This document shows, one piece after another, positions 41,876 through 51,107 of a stretch of 64,000 bases of DNA; within the stretch, counting starts at the first letter, position 1, and each line of letters starts with the position of its first letter. The stretch comes from Sinomicrobium weinanense. GTDB lineage: Bacteria; Bacteroidota; Bacteroidia; Flavobacteriales; Flavobacteriaceae. Location of the stretch: contig NZ_JAHKRR010000011.1 of assembly GCF_018863395.1 (NCBI RefSeq), forward strand, positions 62,001 to 126,000, written 5' to 3'. The notes under the pieces were generated by a model that was given only the letters and a program-made list of their open reading frames with translations, did not search any database and had not been told where the DNA came from. A program made the position numbers and the translations under genes.

Positions 41876-43213
41876 TTATTCGTTGGCGTTGTGTAATACA
41901 ATTTCCAGGTCGGTTTTTGTATTTATAATATCTAACATGGATTGTAAATATTCCTGTTGGGCCGTGTACAATTGTTCCTGGGCCTGTCTCAGGTCAAAAC
42001 TGGTGACCATTCCTTCGGAGAATTTCACCTGGTTTTTTCGTTCAATACGCTCGGCCAGTTCCAGGCTCTTTTTCTTGTTCTGGTATTGCTCCAGGACAAA
42101 CTGGTAATCGCTTCGGGCCCGTTGCAGTTCCAGTTGCAGTTGCTGTTCGGTCTCTTTGAGGTCGTTCTTGGCCTTTTCGAGCTCTATTTTCATTCGTTGC
42201 GTGGCTGCGCTTCTCCCGAGTGAACTGAATATAGGGACATTGAGAGAGAGGCCTATGGCAGAGTTGCCAAACCATTCCTGCTCGCGCTTCAGGAAGTTGA
42301 AATTGTCGCCGAAAGCGAGGTACCCCCCGTTTATATACCCTTCCAGTGTGGGCAGGGCCTTGCTCTTTTCGTTTTTGAGCAACAGCTCCTGGGCTCTCTG
42401 GTTATTGCTTGCGATCTTATAATTGATATTGTTCTCTATAAGGAGCGGTTGTTCTGCCAGGCCGGGTATGGTGTTTTCGATAGCCAGGTCATCCAGATGA
42501 TCGGTGAGGGTGATCTCGGTATCGATGTCAGCGCCTATGGTGATATTGAGCATCTTATAAGCGATGTCCCGGAGCCTCATGTTGTTGCTGAGGTCGCTTT
42601 CCACACCGGCAAGGGTGATCTGCAGTTGTTCTACACTCTCTTCCTCGGCAAGCCCGTTTTCGTAGGTTTTCTGGGTTTCATATACGTTTTTCTCCAGGAT
42701 CTCCTTGTTCTTTTCCAGGATGCGGATGTTTTCTTCCGCGAGGAGAACGTTGCCATATGCATCAATAACTGCCTTTTTTACATCGAGATTGGTTTTCTTC
42801 TTGTCGTTTTTTGATATTTCCAGGTATACCTTGGCCGATTGCAGGCCAACCAGGTAAGAACCATCAAATATTTTCTGCTTCAACGTGGCCATGGCAGTGA
42901 CATTGTGCTTGGTGCCGAAAACCACCTCTTCGAAGGTCCCCGGTTCACCCCCGAAAATTTCCGCGGGGATCAGGGAGACCTGTTGTTTCAGGTTATTCGT
43001 ATAGTCTACTGCTACATCGATCTGGGGAAGGCCTGTGGCCGTGGTTTCCCATTTCTGCTTTTTGGCGATCTCGATGTCGTTTTCTGCATTGCGGACAGTT
43101 CTGTTGTTTTCCAGGGCAAACTCAATGGCTTCATCCAGCGAAAGGTTGAGTTTTTCCTGCGCCGCCAATCCGACGGAAAACAGGAGGATTATAATAGGGA
43201 GGACATTTTTCAT
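41876..43213 (-). CDS. TolC-family outer-membrane efflux protein
   Basis: 445 aa with signal peptide ending GLAAQ (about residue 19). Two OEP repeats with long coiled coils (LDEAIEFALENNRTVRNAENDIEIAKKQK; LKETEQQLQLELQRARSDYQFVLEQYQNKKKSLELAERI). It forms the outer-membrane exit duct of the pump. First structural gene after the TetR regulator, separated by 39 bases. Confidence 0.93.
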   Translation of the reverse strand: MKNVLPIIILLFSVGLAAQEKLNLSLDEAIEFALENNRTVRNAENDIEIAKKQKWETTATGLPQIDVAVDYTNNLKQQVSLIPAEIFGGEPGTFEEVVFGTKHNVTAMATLKQKIFDGSYLVGLQSAKVYLEISKNDKKKTNLDVKKAVIDAYGNVLLAEENIRILEKNKEILEKNVYETQKTYENGLAEEESVEQLQITLAGVESDLSNNMRLRDIAYKMLNITIGADIDTEITLTDHLDDLAIENTIPGLAEQPLLIENNINYKIASNNQRAQELLLKNEKSKALPTLEGYINGGYLAFGDNFNFLKREQEWFGNSAIGLSLNVPIFSSLGRSAATQRMKIELEKAKNDLKETEQQLQLELQRARSDYQFVLEQYQNKKKSLELAERIERKNQVKFSEGMVTSFDLRQAQEQLYTAQQEYLQSMLDIINTKTDLEIVLHNANE

Positions 43214-43252
43214 AAGAACTAATATCTGGTTTAGTGTGTTGAAAAAATACTG

Positions 43253-43912
43253 TTAATGGTTGTTTTCTTCTTTTGCCTTTATGGAATGCGAAGGTTGAAC
43301 GGAACTTTTATTGCGGTCTTTCACCAGTATTTCATCCAGGGTCTCTATCCCTTTGGGAGTAGCGATGGCCCGGATGTGATATTCGAGAAAAACATTCATA
43401 AGATAGGGCACGGTATATTGCTGGGGCCAGTACATCTCTTTTTCTTTAAGGCCCGTAAGCCCGTTGTGGTATATCTTGGATATGATGTTTATATCCAGGC
43501 CCTTCCTGTAATAGCCCTGGTCCATACCTTTTTTCAGATTGCTTATCACACAGCCGTCCATTTTTTTGAACCTTTCTTTCCGCAGGGATTCGAATATTTT
43601 CGGATAATACTTTTCGAGCTGGTAAGCGGGTGACGTTTTTTCGTTTTTCAGCCTTCTCAGAACGATCTTCCGCGCTTCGTACATTTCCTCGATAGGGTTG
43701 AGGTTCCAGCTTTCTACTTCTTCGATATCCGTGGATATGATGTTCAGGATATGGTTGCAACAATGTTCAACCAGGTCGGATTTATTCTTGAAAAATTGAT
43801 ATACGGTCTTTTTGGATATGCCCATTTCCGCAGAAATGTCGTCCATGGTAACGCTCTTAAAGCCTATGTTTAAGAACATTTCAGTGGCTTTTTCTATGAT
43901 TTGTTCCTTCAT
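43253..43912 (-). CDS. TetR-family repressor of the efflux operon
   Basis: 219 aa from ATG 43912 (MKEQIIEKATEMFLNIGFKSVTMDDISAEMGISKKTVYQFFKNK); the GTG-initiated extension to 44062 covers the promoter and is rejected. N-terminal HTH, then a ligand-binding domain of Bacteroidota TetR type. It leads the operon whose pump it probably represses; the likely operator lies over its own promoter. Confidence 0.92.
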   Translation of the reverse strand: MKEQIIEKATEMFLNIGFKSVTMDDISAEMGISKKTVYQFFKNKSDLVEHCCNHILNIISTDIEEVESWNLNPIEEMYEARKIVLRRLKNEKTSPAYQLEKYYPKIFESLRKERFKKMDGCVISNLKKGMDQGYYRKGLDINIISKIYHNGLTGLKEKEMYWPQQYTVPYLMNVFLEYHIRAIATPKGIETLDEILVKDRNKSSVQPSHSIKAKEENNH

Positions 43913-43921
43913 AATTAGGGA

Positions 43922-43951
43922 CAAATATAGCCAAAGAAACTTTAAAAACAA
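43922..43951 (-). promoter_or_regulatory. Promoter of the efflux operon
   Basis: On the minus strand TTG (43951-43949), 19 bases, then TATATTTG (43929-43922), a textbook Bacteroidota -33/-7 pair. The -7 box ends only 9 bases before the tetR ATG. Confidence 0.75.
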
Positions 43952-43961
43952 TAAAAGTTTC
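43936..43961. promoter_or_regulatory. Candidate TetR operator
   Basis: GAAACTTT (43936-43943) and AAAGTTTC (43954-43961), a perfect 8-bp inverted repeat with 10-bp spacer lying across the -33 box and spacer of the promoter. Confidence 0.7.
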
Positions 43962-44107
43962 CAAAGTTTACAAAGATTTAATCCTTCCCAGGCCCGGGTT
44001 TTGACAAAGAAACAGGGGGTGAGTGACAACCCTGTGTCAGCAGGGAACCATTTTTTATCCACTAAGTAAAATTAAAAATGTCGCCACACGGTCAACTTCT
44101 GATTTAA

Positions 44108-44165
44108 CATCCGATACTTAATACTTTGTACTTAATACTTTATACTTTGTGCTTTGTTCTTTGCA
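44108..44165. repeat. Word repeats TACTTAATACTTTG
   Basis: GATACTTAATACTTTGTACT, TAATACTTTATACTTTGTGC, TTTGTTCTTTGC: imperfect tandem units between the tetR promoter and the prenyl synthase. Confidence 0.6.
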
Positions 44166-44198
44166 AAGGCTGGTGTATTTTAGCCCAAAATTGTATGT

Positions 44199-45173
44199 AT
44201 GCTTACCATATCCCGATATCAGGAGGAGTTCCTGGAATACCTGAAGGCCCATTCCTTTAAAAAAGAACCGGAAAGGCTCTACGCCCCGGTACAATATATC
44301 CTGCACCTTGGGGGGAAACGCCTGAGGCCGGTGCTTACCCTGCTGACCACCGATATTTTTGGCGGGGATTACAGGAAGGCCCTCGGTGCGGCCATGGCTG
44401 TGGAGGTCTTTCACAATTTTACCCTGCTTCACGACGATATTATGGACGATGCCCCTTTGCGCAGGGGAATGCCTTCTGTACACGAGAAATGGGATGTGAA
44501 TACCGGAATATTGTCCGGCGATGTGATGCTGGTCCTGAGTTATACTTTTTTTGAAAGCTATGATGCAGAGCTTCAGGCAAAATTGATCCGGCTTTTTAAT
44601 AAAACGGCCAGGGAAGTATGCGAAGGACAGCAGTACGACATGGATTTCGAGACGAGAAATGACGTCACCCTTCCGGAATACCTCAAAATGATAGCATATA
44701 AGACTGCCGTGCTGGTAGGATCGGCAATGAAAATGGGGGCATTTATAGCCGGTGCCGGGGACGAAGAGGCCGCAGCCATTTACGACTTCGGGCTAAACCT
44801 CGGGATCGCTTTCCAGTTACAGGACGATTACCTCGATAGTTTTGGTGATGCGGAAACCTTCGGGAAAAAGATAGGGGGGGACATTATTGAAAATAAAAAG
44901 ACCTTTCTGTATCTCAAAGCCCTGGAAAACCTGAACGGGGGTGAAGCCGGGCTATTACGCGATCTGTACAACACCACACCCGCCGATACGGAGAAAAAGA
45001 TAGAGACAGTAAAAGCCCTTTTCGTATCCAGCGGTGCTGCCGGGCTTATCCGCGAGGAGATCACGCGGTATACCGAAAAGGCCTTTGCGGGTATTGAATC
45101 GCTGTCCGTAGACCCTGAGAAAAAACAACTGCTGCTGGAATTCGGAAAAAAACTCATAGACCGCGAAGTCTGA
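44199..45173 (+). CDS. Polyprenyl diphosphate synthase
   Basis: 324 aa, trans-isoprenyl diphosphate synthase adding isopentenyl diphosphate to an allylic primer. First aspartate-rich motif DDIMDD in LLHDDIMDDAPLRRG, second DDYLD in FQLQDDYLDSFGD, with GGKRLRPVL upstream. Length and motifs fit octaprenyl or solanesyl synthases for menaquinone side chains or short-chain enzymes; chain length cannot be read. It works downstream of Dxs (20.3 kb). Confidence 0.93.
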   Translation: MLTISRYQEEFLEYLKAHSFKKEPERLYAPVQYILHLGGKRLRPVLTLLTTDIFGGDYRKALGAAMAVEVFHNFTLLHDDIMDDAPLRRGMPSVHEKWDVNTGILSGDVMLVLSYTFFESYDAELQAKLIRLFNKTAREVCEGQQYDMDFETRNDVTLPEYLKMIAYKTAVLVGSAMKMGAFIAGAGDEEAAAIYDFGLNLGIAFQLQDDYLDSFGDAETFGKKIGGDIIENKKTFLYLKALENLNGGEAGLLRDLYNTTPADTEKKIETVKALFVSSGAAGLIREEITRYTEKAFAGIESLSVDPEKKQLLLEFGKKLIDREV

Positions 45174-45177
45174 CAAA

Positions 45178-45226
45178 ACCTGCAACCTTCAACTTGCAAC
45201 CTGTAACCTGCAATCTGCAACATCTC
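45178..45226. repeat. Word repeats CAACCTGCAAC
   Basis: CCTGCAACCTTCAACTTGCA, ACCTGTAACCTGCAATCTGC: imperfect tandem units between two converging genes. Confidence 0.6.
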
Positions 45227-45235
45227 CTCCTCCCT

Positions 45236-46303
45236 TCAAAATTCCCCTCCGGGCTCTTTGTCCAGAAACCGGGCGAAGCGGATAAAGGCTTTCTTTACCT
45301 CTGACCGGACATCTTTTTTTACGCTTTCGAAATAATGGGTTTCTATATGCACCCGGTCCTTTTTTACCGTGCGTTTCCAGTTGCCAACAATTTTACCCTC
45401 TACCGCAATGACCGGCCAGAAGATACCATTGTTGGATACGGCCTTGTGGTGGTGTTCAGAAGGAAGCGAGGCTGTTCTGTCTTTATAGCTGATGAGAAAT
45501 TCGTCAAAAGCAGGTAAGGCATGGACAGGTTCGGAATGGTTCTTCTTAAAAGAAAATGCGTCCGGAAGCAAGTATTCCTGTTCCCCTGATTTTTCAACGA
45601 CAAAATCGGGTTTTATTATTTCCACAGCCCGTTTGGCATCGGTAACGGGGAGGCCGGACCACCAGATAAAATCCTGAAGGGTGGCAGGGGCATGACTGGT
45701 AAAGTACCGGGAGGCCAGCATGGCGAGAGATTCTTCCCGGTCCGGAACAGTTGTAGAGGGGACGCGTTCGTCCAGCAGGGCGTAGGTGGTTTGTTTTCCC
45801 TTTAAAGGGCCGCTGCATATGAGTTCGTCCAGTTCGGCACGCATGAGCAGGTGGGAGGAGCGGTTTTCGTCGGTTGGGATACCGGCCTGCTGAAGTTCCG
45901 CGGTCAATTCCGGCCGGGTGAGGTGGTTTCCGTCGCCCAGTGCCTTCCTGATGATACGGTTGCTCCTGGCCAGAATATCTTCTGTAAGCCCTAACTGCTT
46001 GAGCCGGGATCTCATGGAACTTTTGATGTGCGGGGTGGTAAGCCTCAGTATCCACCGCAGGTCGTCCGCTGCCACCAGGTGCCATGTGGGGCGGAGCAGG
46101 TGGGTACGGACAACGTCTCCCCGGTTTATGGCTTCTTCCACTGTTTTTTCCGTTATCCCGGGAAGCCGCACGCCGACGGCCCATTTTATCATATTGGGGT
46201 CCTGGGCCTGCATGGCTCCCATATAGCTTACCAGGTCTTTTACACTGTTGCGGCTGTTTTGGGTGATGTGCTGGCTGAACAATCGTGAAGCAGGGATGTC
46301 CAT
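45236..46303 (-). CDS. Winged-helix DNA-binding protein (HTH_42/YcaQ-like)
   Basis: 355 aa. Pattern of the PF06224 family: YMGAMQAQDPNMIKWAVGVR at the start, the W-H-L-V-A-A-D-D motif, WSGLPVTDAKRAVE and P-A-F-D-E-F-L-I-S-Y-K-D-R. Relatives AlkZ and YcaQ are DNA glycosylases that unhook interstrand crosslinks; the plain Bacteroidota member is called a winged-helix protein without shown activity. The Q-x-Q/D catalytic motif of AlkZ is seen as QAQD, which is suggestive only. Confidence 0.88.
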   Translation of the reverse strand: MDIPASRLFSQHITQNSRNSVKDLVSYMGAMQAQDPNMIKWAVGVRLPGITEKTVEEAINRGDVVRTHLLRPTWHLVAADDLRWILRLTTPHIKSSMRSRLKQLGLTEDILARSNRIIRKALGDGNHLTRPELTAELQQAGIPTDENRSSHLLMRAELDELICSGPLKGKQTTYALLDERVPSTTVPDREESLAMLASRYFTSHAPATLQDFIWWSGLPVTDAKRAVEIIKPDFVVEKSGEQEYLLPDAFSFKKNHSEPVHALPAFDEFLISYKDRTASLPSEHHHKAVSNNGIFWPVIAVEGKIVGNWKRTVKKDRVHIETHYFESVKKDVRSEVKKAFIRFARFLDKEPGGEF

Positions 46304-46390
46304 CGGGGATATTTGTTTGTTTTTATAAGCAGGATTTTTATATCATAGACGGGGTGAAAATCAAAAACAGATTTAAAAGATGTCGTATTT

Positions 46391-46759
46391 CTATTCTTCT
46401 TCTACTCCTATTTTTTCAATTTCCTGGTGGTTACCTTCCTCTTTCGGATTCGGGCCATATTCATTTGGGCCGTATTTACTTTCTGCAAATAATAGATATA
46501 AGTTGTAAAAGGGGATTAGCTGATACCATCCGCTATGCCCTCTGTCGTGACATCTTTTGGCTGTTTGTGCTATAAAAAAATAAAGTAACGGAAGTGACAG
46601 GGCCAATGGCATTATACCTGCCAGGCCAGGATCTATATTAGTAGCAAGGAGAGCCGAAATAACGTTAATGATCACGGCTCCCGCAAAATAAATAATATAG
46701 CTGATTCCGTATTCTGTACGACGAATCCTGCCATCAAATGAAAAAGGATTTTTAAACAT
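46391..46759 (-). CDS. DUF805 membrane protein
   Basis: 122 aa. DUF805 signature: FSFDGRIRRTEYGISYIIYF, then a TAKRCHDRGHSGWYQLIPFYNLYLLF block, with about three transmembrane helices and a charged C-terminal tail. The family is widespread in the inner membrane with no known function. Confidence 0.92.
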   Translation of the reverse strand: MFKNPFSFDGRIRRTEYGISYIIYFAGAVIINVISALLATNIDPGLAGIMPLALSLPLLYFFIAQTAKRCHDRGHSGWYQLIPFYNLYLLFAESKYGPNEYGPNPKEEGNHQEIEKIGVEEE

Positions 46760-46848
46760 GATATAAATTATAAATTGCTGCTGTCAGGGATTAAATATAA
46801 AACTTTTCATTTATTAATTGTTTTTCCCCCGAAAATAAATTCCGCTTA

Positions 46849-49185
46849 TTACGGCAGCAATCCTGTACCTATTTTTAATCCTACGAAAAAGGTCCTGGGC
46901 CGGGAAGGGCCGTAAATATAGTTGGCATCCCGGTCCGGGCCTCGGTCAAAATCGTCCTGGTAGCTGTTAAACAGGTTTTGTATCCCGGCGTTGAGCTGAA
47001 GCTGAAAATCATTGTCGAGGTCAAAGGTGTAGCCTGTTTTGAAGTTGAGCTCAAAAAAGTTTCCGGTCTTTTCCAGCCTGTCATTTTCGACATACCCGGC
47101 TATGTGTGGTACATACATGGAACCTGTATACACCCCGGAAATGTTGTTCTGCCATTTTTTTGCCGGGGCATAGGTCAGTATAAAATTACCGTAGAGGTTG
47201 GGCGACTTAAAGAAACGCCTGGCCTTGCTGGTCATGGCGCTTTCGTCTTCCGTCCAGCGTACGGGGTCGTCGTAGACCGAATACTGGGCGGTTCCGCCCA
47301 TTTGCATGACCCATTTTTCATCCGGCGCGTATTTGACTTCGAGATTGACCCCGTAAACATCGGCTCCGCTACTGTTCTTTTTTATATAGATAAACTGTCC
47401 GTCAGAGGTGTCGATGTCGAGCTGTTCCAGTTCTTCCGGTGTGGCCTGCTCCAGGATAAAGGGATCGTTAAGGCGGGTATAAAACCCTTCGATGGTGACC
47501 CCGGCGTCACTGGTGAGGGTAGATCTGCTCCAGTCTGCGGAGACGAGGAAACTATGGGAGGTCTCGGGTTTGAGGTCCGGTGAAAAACGCACAAAAGACA
47601 CTTCACCTGCGGCCAGGGTGGAATGCAGGTCTTCCGTAAAATACTGTTGGGCGCGGAATCCTTTGGCATAGCTGGCCCTTAATTGCAGGTTGTCCGAAAT
47701 GCTGTAAAGGATGTTGGCACGGGGATTGAGATGGACGTCCTCTTCCGTAAGGTTGTGAAAATCGGCCCGCAATCCGCCCAGGAGTTTCAGTTTGGGACTG
47801 ATCTGCCATTCCTGCTGGGCATACAGGCCATACACCCTGACGGTCTGGTCTATAAAAGCATTGAATCCCGGTTTGGCATCCCGGGCCATGTCGTACTTGT
47901 ATTCCAGTCCCCCGGTAAAAGTGCCCTCTCCGCCAAGGAAGGCCTCCATATGCCGGCTGTATTGGGAGCCGAATACCCAGGTGACGTCTTTGGAATGCCC
48001 AAAACCCCTGATACTTTCTTCATGCGTTTCTCCCCGGCCACCATAAAAGTTGTTGTTTTTGGACTGTTGGGTGGTGGCGTATACCGAAAATTTGTCTTTG
48101 AGGTTTGCGGAAAAGGCCTCGTAGGTAAGCCCGCCACTGATCACGTCAGATTCGATCTGTTCCGTAATATCGGATTCAAAAGGCTGAAGGGAAAGGTTAT
48201 TGCCCCCGCGCCTGAATTCGTGTATGGTATAAAAATCGAAGGATAATTTACTCCTTTCCGAGGTTTTGTAAAAGCTGTTGAAACCAAAGGTCTTGTTTTG
48301 CATGGTGGTGATCTCGGTAAAACCATCACCATCATGATCGTGAGGGTCGCGGTCGCGATACAGGCCGTACAGGGTGATACCGGCTTTGTTGCTGTCTGAA
48401 AGCAGGGTGCCGTTGATGGTCACAGCCCTGTCGGGAGACTTCCCCTCAATGAAAGCCAGGTTACTGCCTATCTGGAAACTGTTTTCCAGAGGTTCCCTGG
48501 TAATGATATTTATGGTGCCTGCAATGGCATTGGAACCGTACAGGGCCGATCCGCCTCCCCGGACTACCTCTATCCGGTCTATGATATTGGCCGGGATCTG
48601 GTCGAGGCCGTATACCCCGTTCAGGGCGCTGAAAGTGGGTTTACTGTTGATGAGTATCTGCGAATAAGCCCCGTTGAGCCCGTTGATCCGCACCTGGGAA
48701 TAACCGCAGTTCTGGCAATTGGTCTCCATACGCAGCCCGGGCTGGAAATTGAGCCCTTCCGAGAGGGAGACAGACTGGGTGGCCTGTAATACCTTATCGT
48801 TGGTGACACTTACGATCACGGGGGCTTCCTTCCGGTTCTGACGGTTACGGGATGCCGATACGACCACCTGGTCCAATCCCAGTACATCTTCCTGAAGTTG
48901 AAAATTTACGGTGAGTGATTGGTGCTCGTTTAAAACAATTTCTTTCCGGATGGTCTTATAGCCAAGGGCCCGGATCACAAGAGTGTGCTTTCCGGGGTCG
49001 GCCCGTAATTCATAGTGCCCGTTGTTGTCCGTGGTGGTTCCCTTTTGAGTGCCTTCGATAAAAACGCCGACATAATCTACCGGAGTTCCCTGATAGGTGA
49101 CTTTTCCGCGGATGACTTCGTTGTGCACGGCTGCCGGACACAAATGTATACCTAACAGAAGAATAAAAATGTAGTTGATTTTCAT
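46849..49185 (-). CDS. TonB-dependent receptor, metal-locus associated
   Basis: 778 aa. Signal peptide about 1-18, a carboxypeptidase-regulatory domain (KVTYQGTPVDYVGVFIEGTQKGTTTDNNG), a plug (about 115-230) with LRMETNCQNCGYSQVRINGL containing a Cys-x2-Cys pair, then a barrel ending in TFFVGLKIGTG. The receptor is divergent from the DtxR-type gene and close to ZIP and Feo genes, so a metal or metal-chelate substrate is likely. The Cys pair in the plug is typical of one Bacteroidota receptor subgroup. Confidence 0.92.
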   Translation of the reverse strand: MKINYIFILLLGIHLCPAAVHNEVIRGKVTYQGTPVDYVGVFIEGTQKGTTTDNNGHYELRADPGKHTLVIRALGYKTIRKEIVLNEHQSLTVNFQLQEDVLGLDQVVVSASRNRQNRKEAPVIVSVTNDKVLQATQSVSLSEGLNFQPGLRMETNCQNCGYSQVRINGLNGAYSQILINSKPTFSALNGVYGLDQIPANIIDRIEVVRGGGSALYGSNAIAGTINIITREPLENSFQIGSNLAFIEGKSPDRAVTINGTLLSDSNKAGITLYGLYRDRDPHDHDGDGFTEITTMQNKTFGFNSFYKTSERSKLSFDFYTIHEFRRGGNNLSLQPFESDITEQIESDVISGGLTYEAFSANLKDKFSVYATTQQSKNNNFYGGRGETHEESIRGFGHSKDVTWVFGSQYSRHMEAFLGGEGTFTGGLEYKYDMARDAKPGFNAFIDQTVRVYGLYAQQEWQISPKLKLLGGLRADFHNLTEEDVHLNPRANILYSISDNLQLRASYAKGFRAQQYFTEDLHSTLAAGEVSFVRFSPDLKPETSHSFLVSADWSRSTLTSDAGVTIEGFYTRLNDPFILEQATPEELEQLDIDTSDGQFIYIKKNSSGADVYGVNLEVKYAPDEKWVMQMGGTAQYSVYDDPVRWTEDESAMTSKARRFFKSPNLYGNFILTYAPAKKWQNNISGVYTGSMYVPHIAGYVENDRLEKTGNFFELNFKTGYTFDLDNDFQLQLNAGIQNLFNSYQDDFDRGPDRDANYIYGPSRPRTFFVGLKIGTGLLP

Positions 49186-49202
49186 AGTGATGGATTTTTA
49201 AA

Positions 49203-49256
49203 TGCAATATTGTTGCAAATATAAATGGTAATATTTTATATGCAACTACGTCGCAT
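49203..49256. promoter_or_regulatory. Palindromes upstream of the TonB receptor
   Basis: GCAATATTGTTGC (49204-49216) and ATGCAACTACGTCGCAT (49240-49256) are dyads sharing the arm GCAAC. They lie directly upstream of the receptor start and may bind a regulator. Confidence 0.4.
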
Positions 49257-49296
49257 TTTTTAATATAGCTATTTTTTACTTTTGTTTAAATTAAAA

Positions 49297-49312
49297 TTTA
49301 GGCAAAGCTAAA
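49297..49312. promoter_or_regulatory. DtxR-like operator
   Basis: TTTAG GCAAAG CTAAA, a dyad recalling the TTAGG..CTAA arms of DtxR/MntR-family boxes. It covers the place of the -33 element of the dtxR-type gene, which would fit autoregulation. Confidence 0.5.
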
Positions 49313-49336
49313 AATTTATTTTTCGAAATAAAAATG

Positions 49337-49344
49337 TATTTTTG
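49337..49344 (+). promoter_or_regulatory. -7 box of the DtxR-type gene
   Basis: TATTTTTG, perfect TAnnTTTG, 15 bases before ATG 49360. Confidence 0.65.
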
Positions 49345-49359
49345 CGTAAATAAAATTTT

Positions 49360-50013
49360 ATGACACTGTCGGAAGAGAACTATCTGAAAGCCATATATCA
49401 CCTGAGTAAGGATGCCAGGGATGAGGTGTCTACAAATGCCATTGCCGATGCCATGGAGACCAAGGCCTCTTCGGTTACGGATATGGTAAAGAAGCTGTCG
49501 GAAAAGAAACTGGTGAAATATAAAAAGTACCAGGGAGTAAAGCTCACGGAAGAAGGAAGGCTGTATGCCGTGAATGTTATTCGTAAGCATCGCCTGTGGG
49601 AGGTTTTCCTGGTGGAAAAACTCAATTTTTCATGGGACGAGGTGCACGACGTTGCCGAACAGCTCGAACACATAAAGTCGGACAAGCTGGTCGAGGAACT
49701 CGATACTTTCCTGGATTATCCTACCGTAGACCCGCATGGCGACCCTATTCCGGACAAGCACGGGAAGATACAGCCTTCGTCCAAAGTCTTGCTGTCCTCC
49801 CTGAAAAAGGGGGAGAAAGGGGTATGTGTCGGGGTCAAGAATTCTTCCAAGGAATTTCTTCAATACCTGGACAAGCTCCGGATTTCACTGGGGGACGAAT
49901 TAACTGTTCTTTCCAGGGAGCCTTTCGATAACTCCGTGCTGATTCGCATCAACGATTCCGAGCTCAATGTGTCGTCGCTCACAGCTACTAATCTCTATGT
50001 AACAAAGACCTGA
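49360..50013 (+). CDS. DtxR/MntR-family metal-dependent regulator
   Basis: 217 aa. N-terminal winged helix (LSEENYLKAIYHLSKDARDEVSTNAIADAMETKASSVTDMVKKLSEKKL), dimerisation/metal domain (W-D-E-V-H-D-V-A-E-Q-L-E-H-I and D-P-H-G-D-P-I-P with metal-binding Glu, His and Asp), and a C-terminal FeoA/SH3-like domain from about 150. It represses uptake genes when Mn or Fe is bound. It overlaps functionally with the ZIP gene 4 bases downstream and probably controls the divergent receptor. Confidence 0.92.
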   Translation: MTLSEENYLKAIYHLSKDARDEVSTNAIADAMETKASSVTDMVKKLSEKKLVKYKKYQGVKLTEEGRLYAVNVIRKHRLWEVFLVEKLNFSWDEVHDVAEQLEHIKSDKLVEELDTFLDYPTVDPHGDPIPDKHGKIQPSSKVLLSSLKKGEKGVCVGVKNSSKEFLQYLDKLRISLGDELTVLSREPFDNSVLIRINDSELNVSSLTATNLYVTKT

Positions 50014-50017
50014 ATAT

Positions 50018-50842
50018 ATGTTTGACAAGATCATTGCTTATTTTGAGTCAATAGACCCTGTTGTAGGGGCTTTATTGGCTACTACATTCACCTGGTTGCT
50101 CACTGCCGCGGGAGCAGCGCTGGTATTTCTTTTTAAAGGGATGAAACGAAGTGTGCTGGACGGTATGCTGGGTTTTACCGGCGGGGTTATGGTAGCTGCC
50201 AGTTTCTGGAGTCTGCTGGCCCCGGCCATTGCCATGAGCGATGGAGAAGGTTTTGCCAAGGTTATGCCATCTGCGGTTGGTTTCGCACTCGGAGCGGTAT
50301 TTCTTTTCGGCCTGGACAGGTTGCTTCCGCACCTGCATATCAATTTCAAGGAGAGCAGGGCCGAAGGGGTGCATACCGGATGGCACCGGACCACCCTGCT
50401 CGTCCTGGCCATTACCCTGCACAATATTCCTGAAGGGCTGGCCGTAGGTGTGCTCTTCGGCGGTGTTGCCGCAGGGATCCCGGAAGCCTCCATTGCCGGG
50501 GCCGTGATCCTGGCCCTGGGGATAGGGATACAGAATTTTCCTGAGGGTATTGCAGTGGCCATGCCGCTGCGCCGGCAGGGGATGAGCCGTAGACGGAGTT
50601 TCTGGTACGGACAGCTTTCTGCCATCGTAGAGCCCATAGCAGGGGTAGTGGGAGCGCTTGCCGTTACTTTTTTTACTCCTGCCCTGCCTTATGCCTTGTC
50701 TTTTGCGGCCGGGGCCATGATATATGTGGTGGTGGAAGAAGTGATCCCGGAGACCCAGCTGGACAAGTATACAGATATTGCCACCCTGGGCTTTATAGGC
50801 GGGTTTATTATTATGATGTCACTGGACGTGGCCCTGGGATAG
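50018..50842 (+). CDS. ZIP-family metal transporter
   Basis: 274 aa with eight predicted helices. The metal-site helices are visible: TLHNIPEGLAVGVLFGG and GIGIQNFPEGIAVAMPLR, followed by VEPIAGVVGAL. GufA-like ZIP proteins take up Zn, Fe or Mn across the inner membrane; selectivity is not predictable. It is 4 bases after the DtxR-type gene stop, so cotranscribed. Confidence 0.92.
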   Translation: MFDKIIAYFESIDPVVGALLATTFTWLLTAAGAALVFLFKGMKRSVLDGMLGFTGGVMVAASFWSLLAPAIAMSDGEGFAKVMPSAVGFALGAVFLFGLDRLLPHLHINFKESRAEGVHTGWHRTTLLVLAITLHNIPEGLAVGVLFGGVAAGIPEASIAGAVILALGIGIQNFPEGIAVAMPLRRQGMSRRRSFWYGQLSAIVEPIAGVVGALAVTFFTPALPYALSFAAGAMIYVVVEEVIPETQLDKYTDIATLGFIGGFIIMMSLDVALG

Positions 50843-50882
50843 GGACACAGCATTGCACCCCTGCCTTATTGATCGTGTAGGT

Positions 50883-51014
50883 TCAGTGGCAACCGCAGTC
50901 CTGGTTACTACAGGCCTTTTTGGTTTTCTTCTTCGGCAGGAAAAATTTCTTTACCAGGAAACCGACGGCTATGGCCAGGGCTGCGTAAACTAATATGGTC
51001 TGAATATCCGGCAT
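50883..51014 (-). CDS. FeoB-associated Cys-rich membrane peptide
   Basis: 43 aa, missed by a length cut-off. MPDIQTILVYAALAIAVGFL (one membrane helix), then KKFFLPKKKTKKACSNQDCG and a final CH. The Cys-x5-Cys-x-Cys tail and position 93 bases after feoB identify the FeoB-associated Cys-rich family, analogous to FeoC in other bacteria. It may bind iron or steady FeoB. Confidence 0.85.
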   Translation of the reverse strand: MPDIQTILVYAALAIAVGFLVKKFFLPKKKTKKACSNQDCGCH

Positions 51015-51107
51015 ATCTGTTATAATGTTAGGTCTGCTGTCTCGTTTGAGACGCACGGCCGTGCGTCTCTACAATAGGGGGTACCATGCATGGTGCCTAT
51101 ACCAATT

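Noticed and set aside
43913-44062. N-terminal extension of the TetR protein from a GTG
   Set aside because: It would place the promoter and operator inside the gene, and the hydrophobic 50 residues do not fit a TetR.
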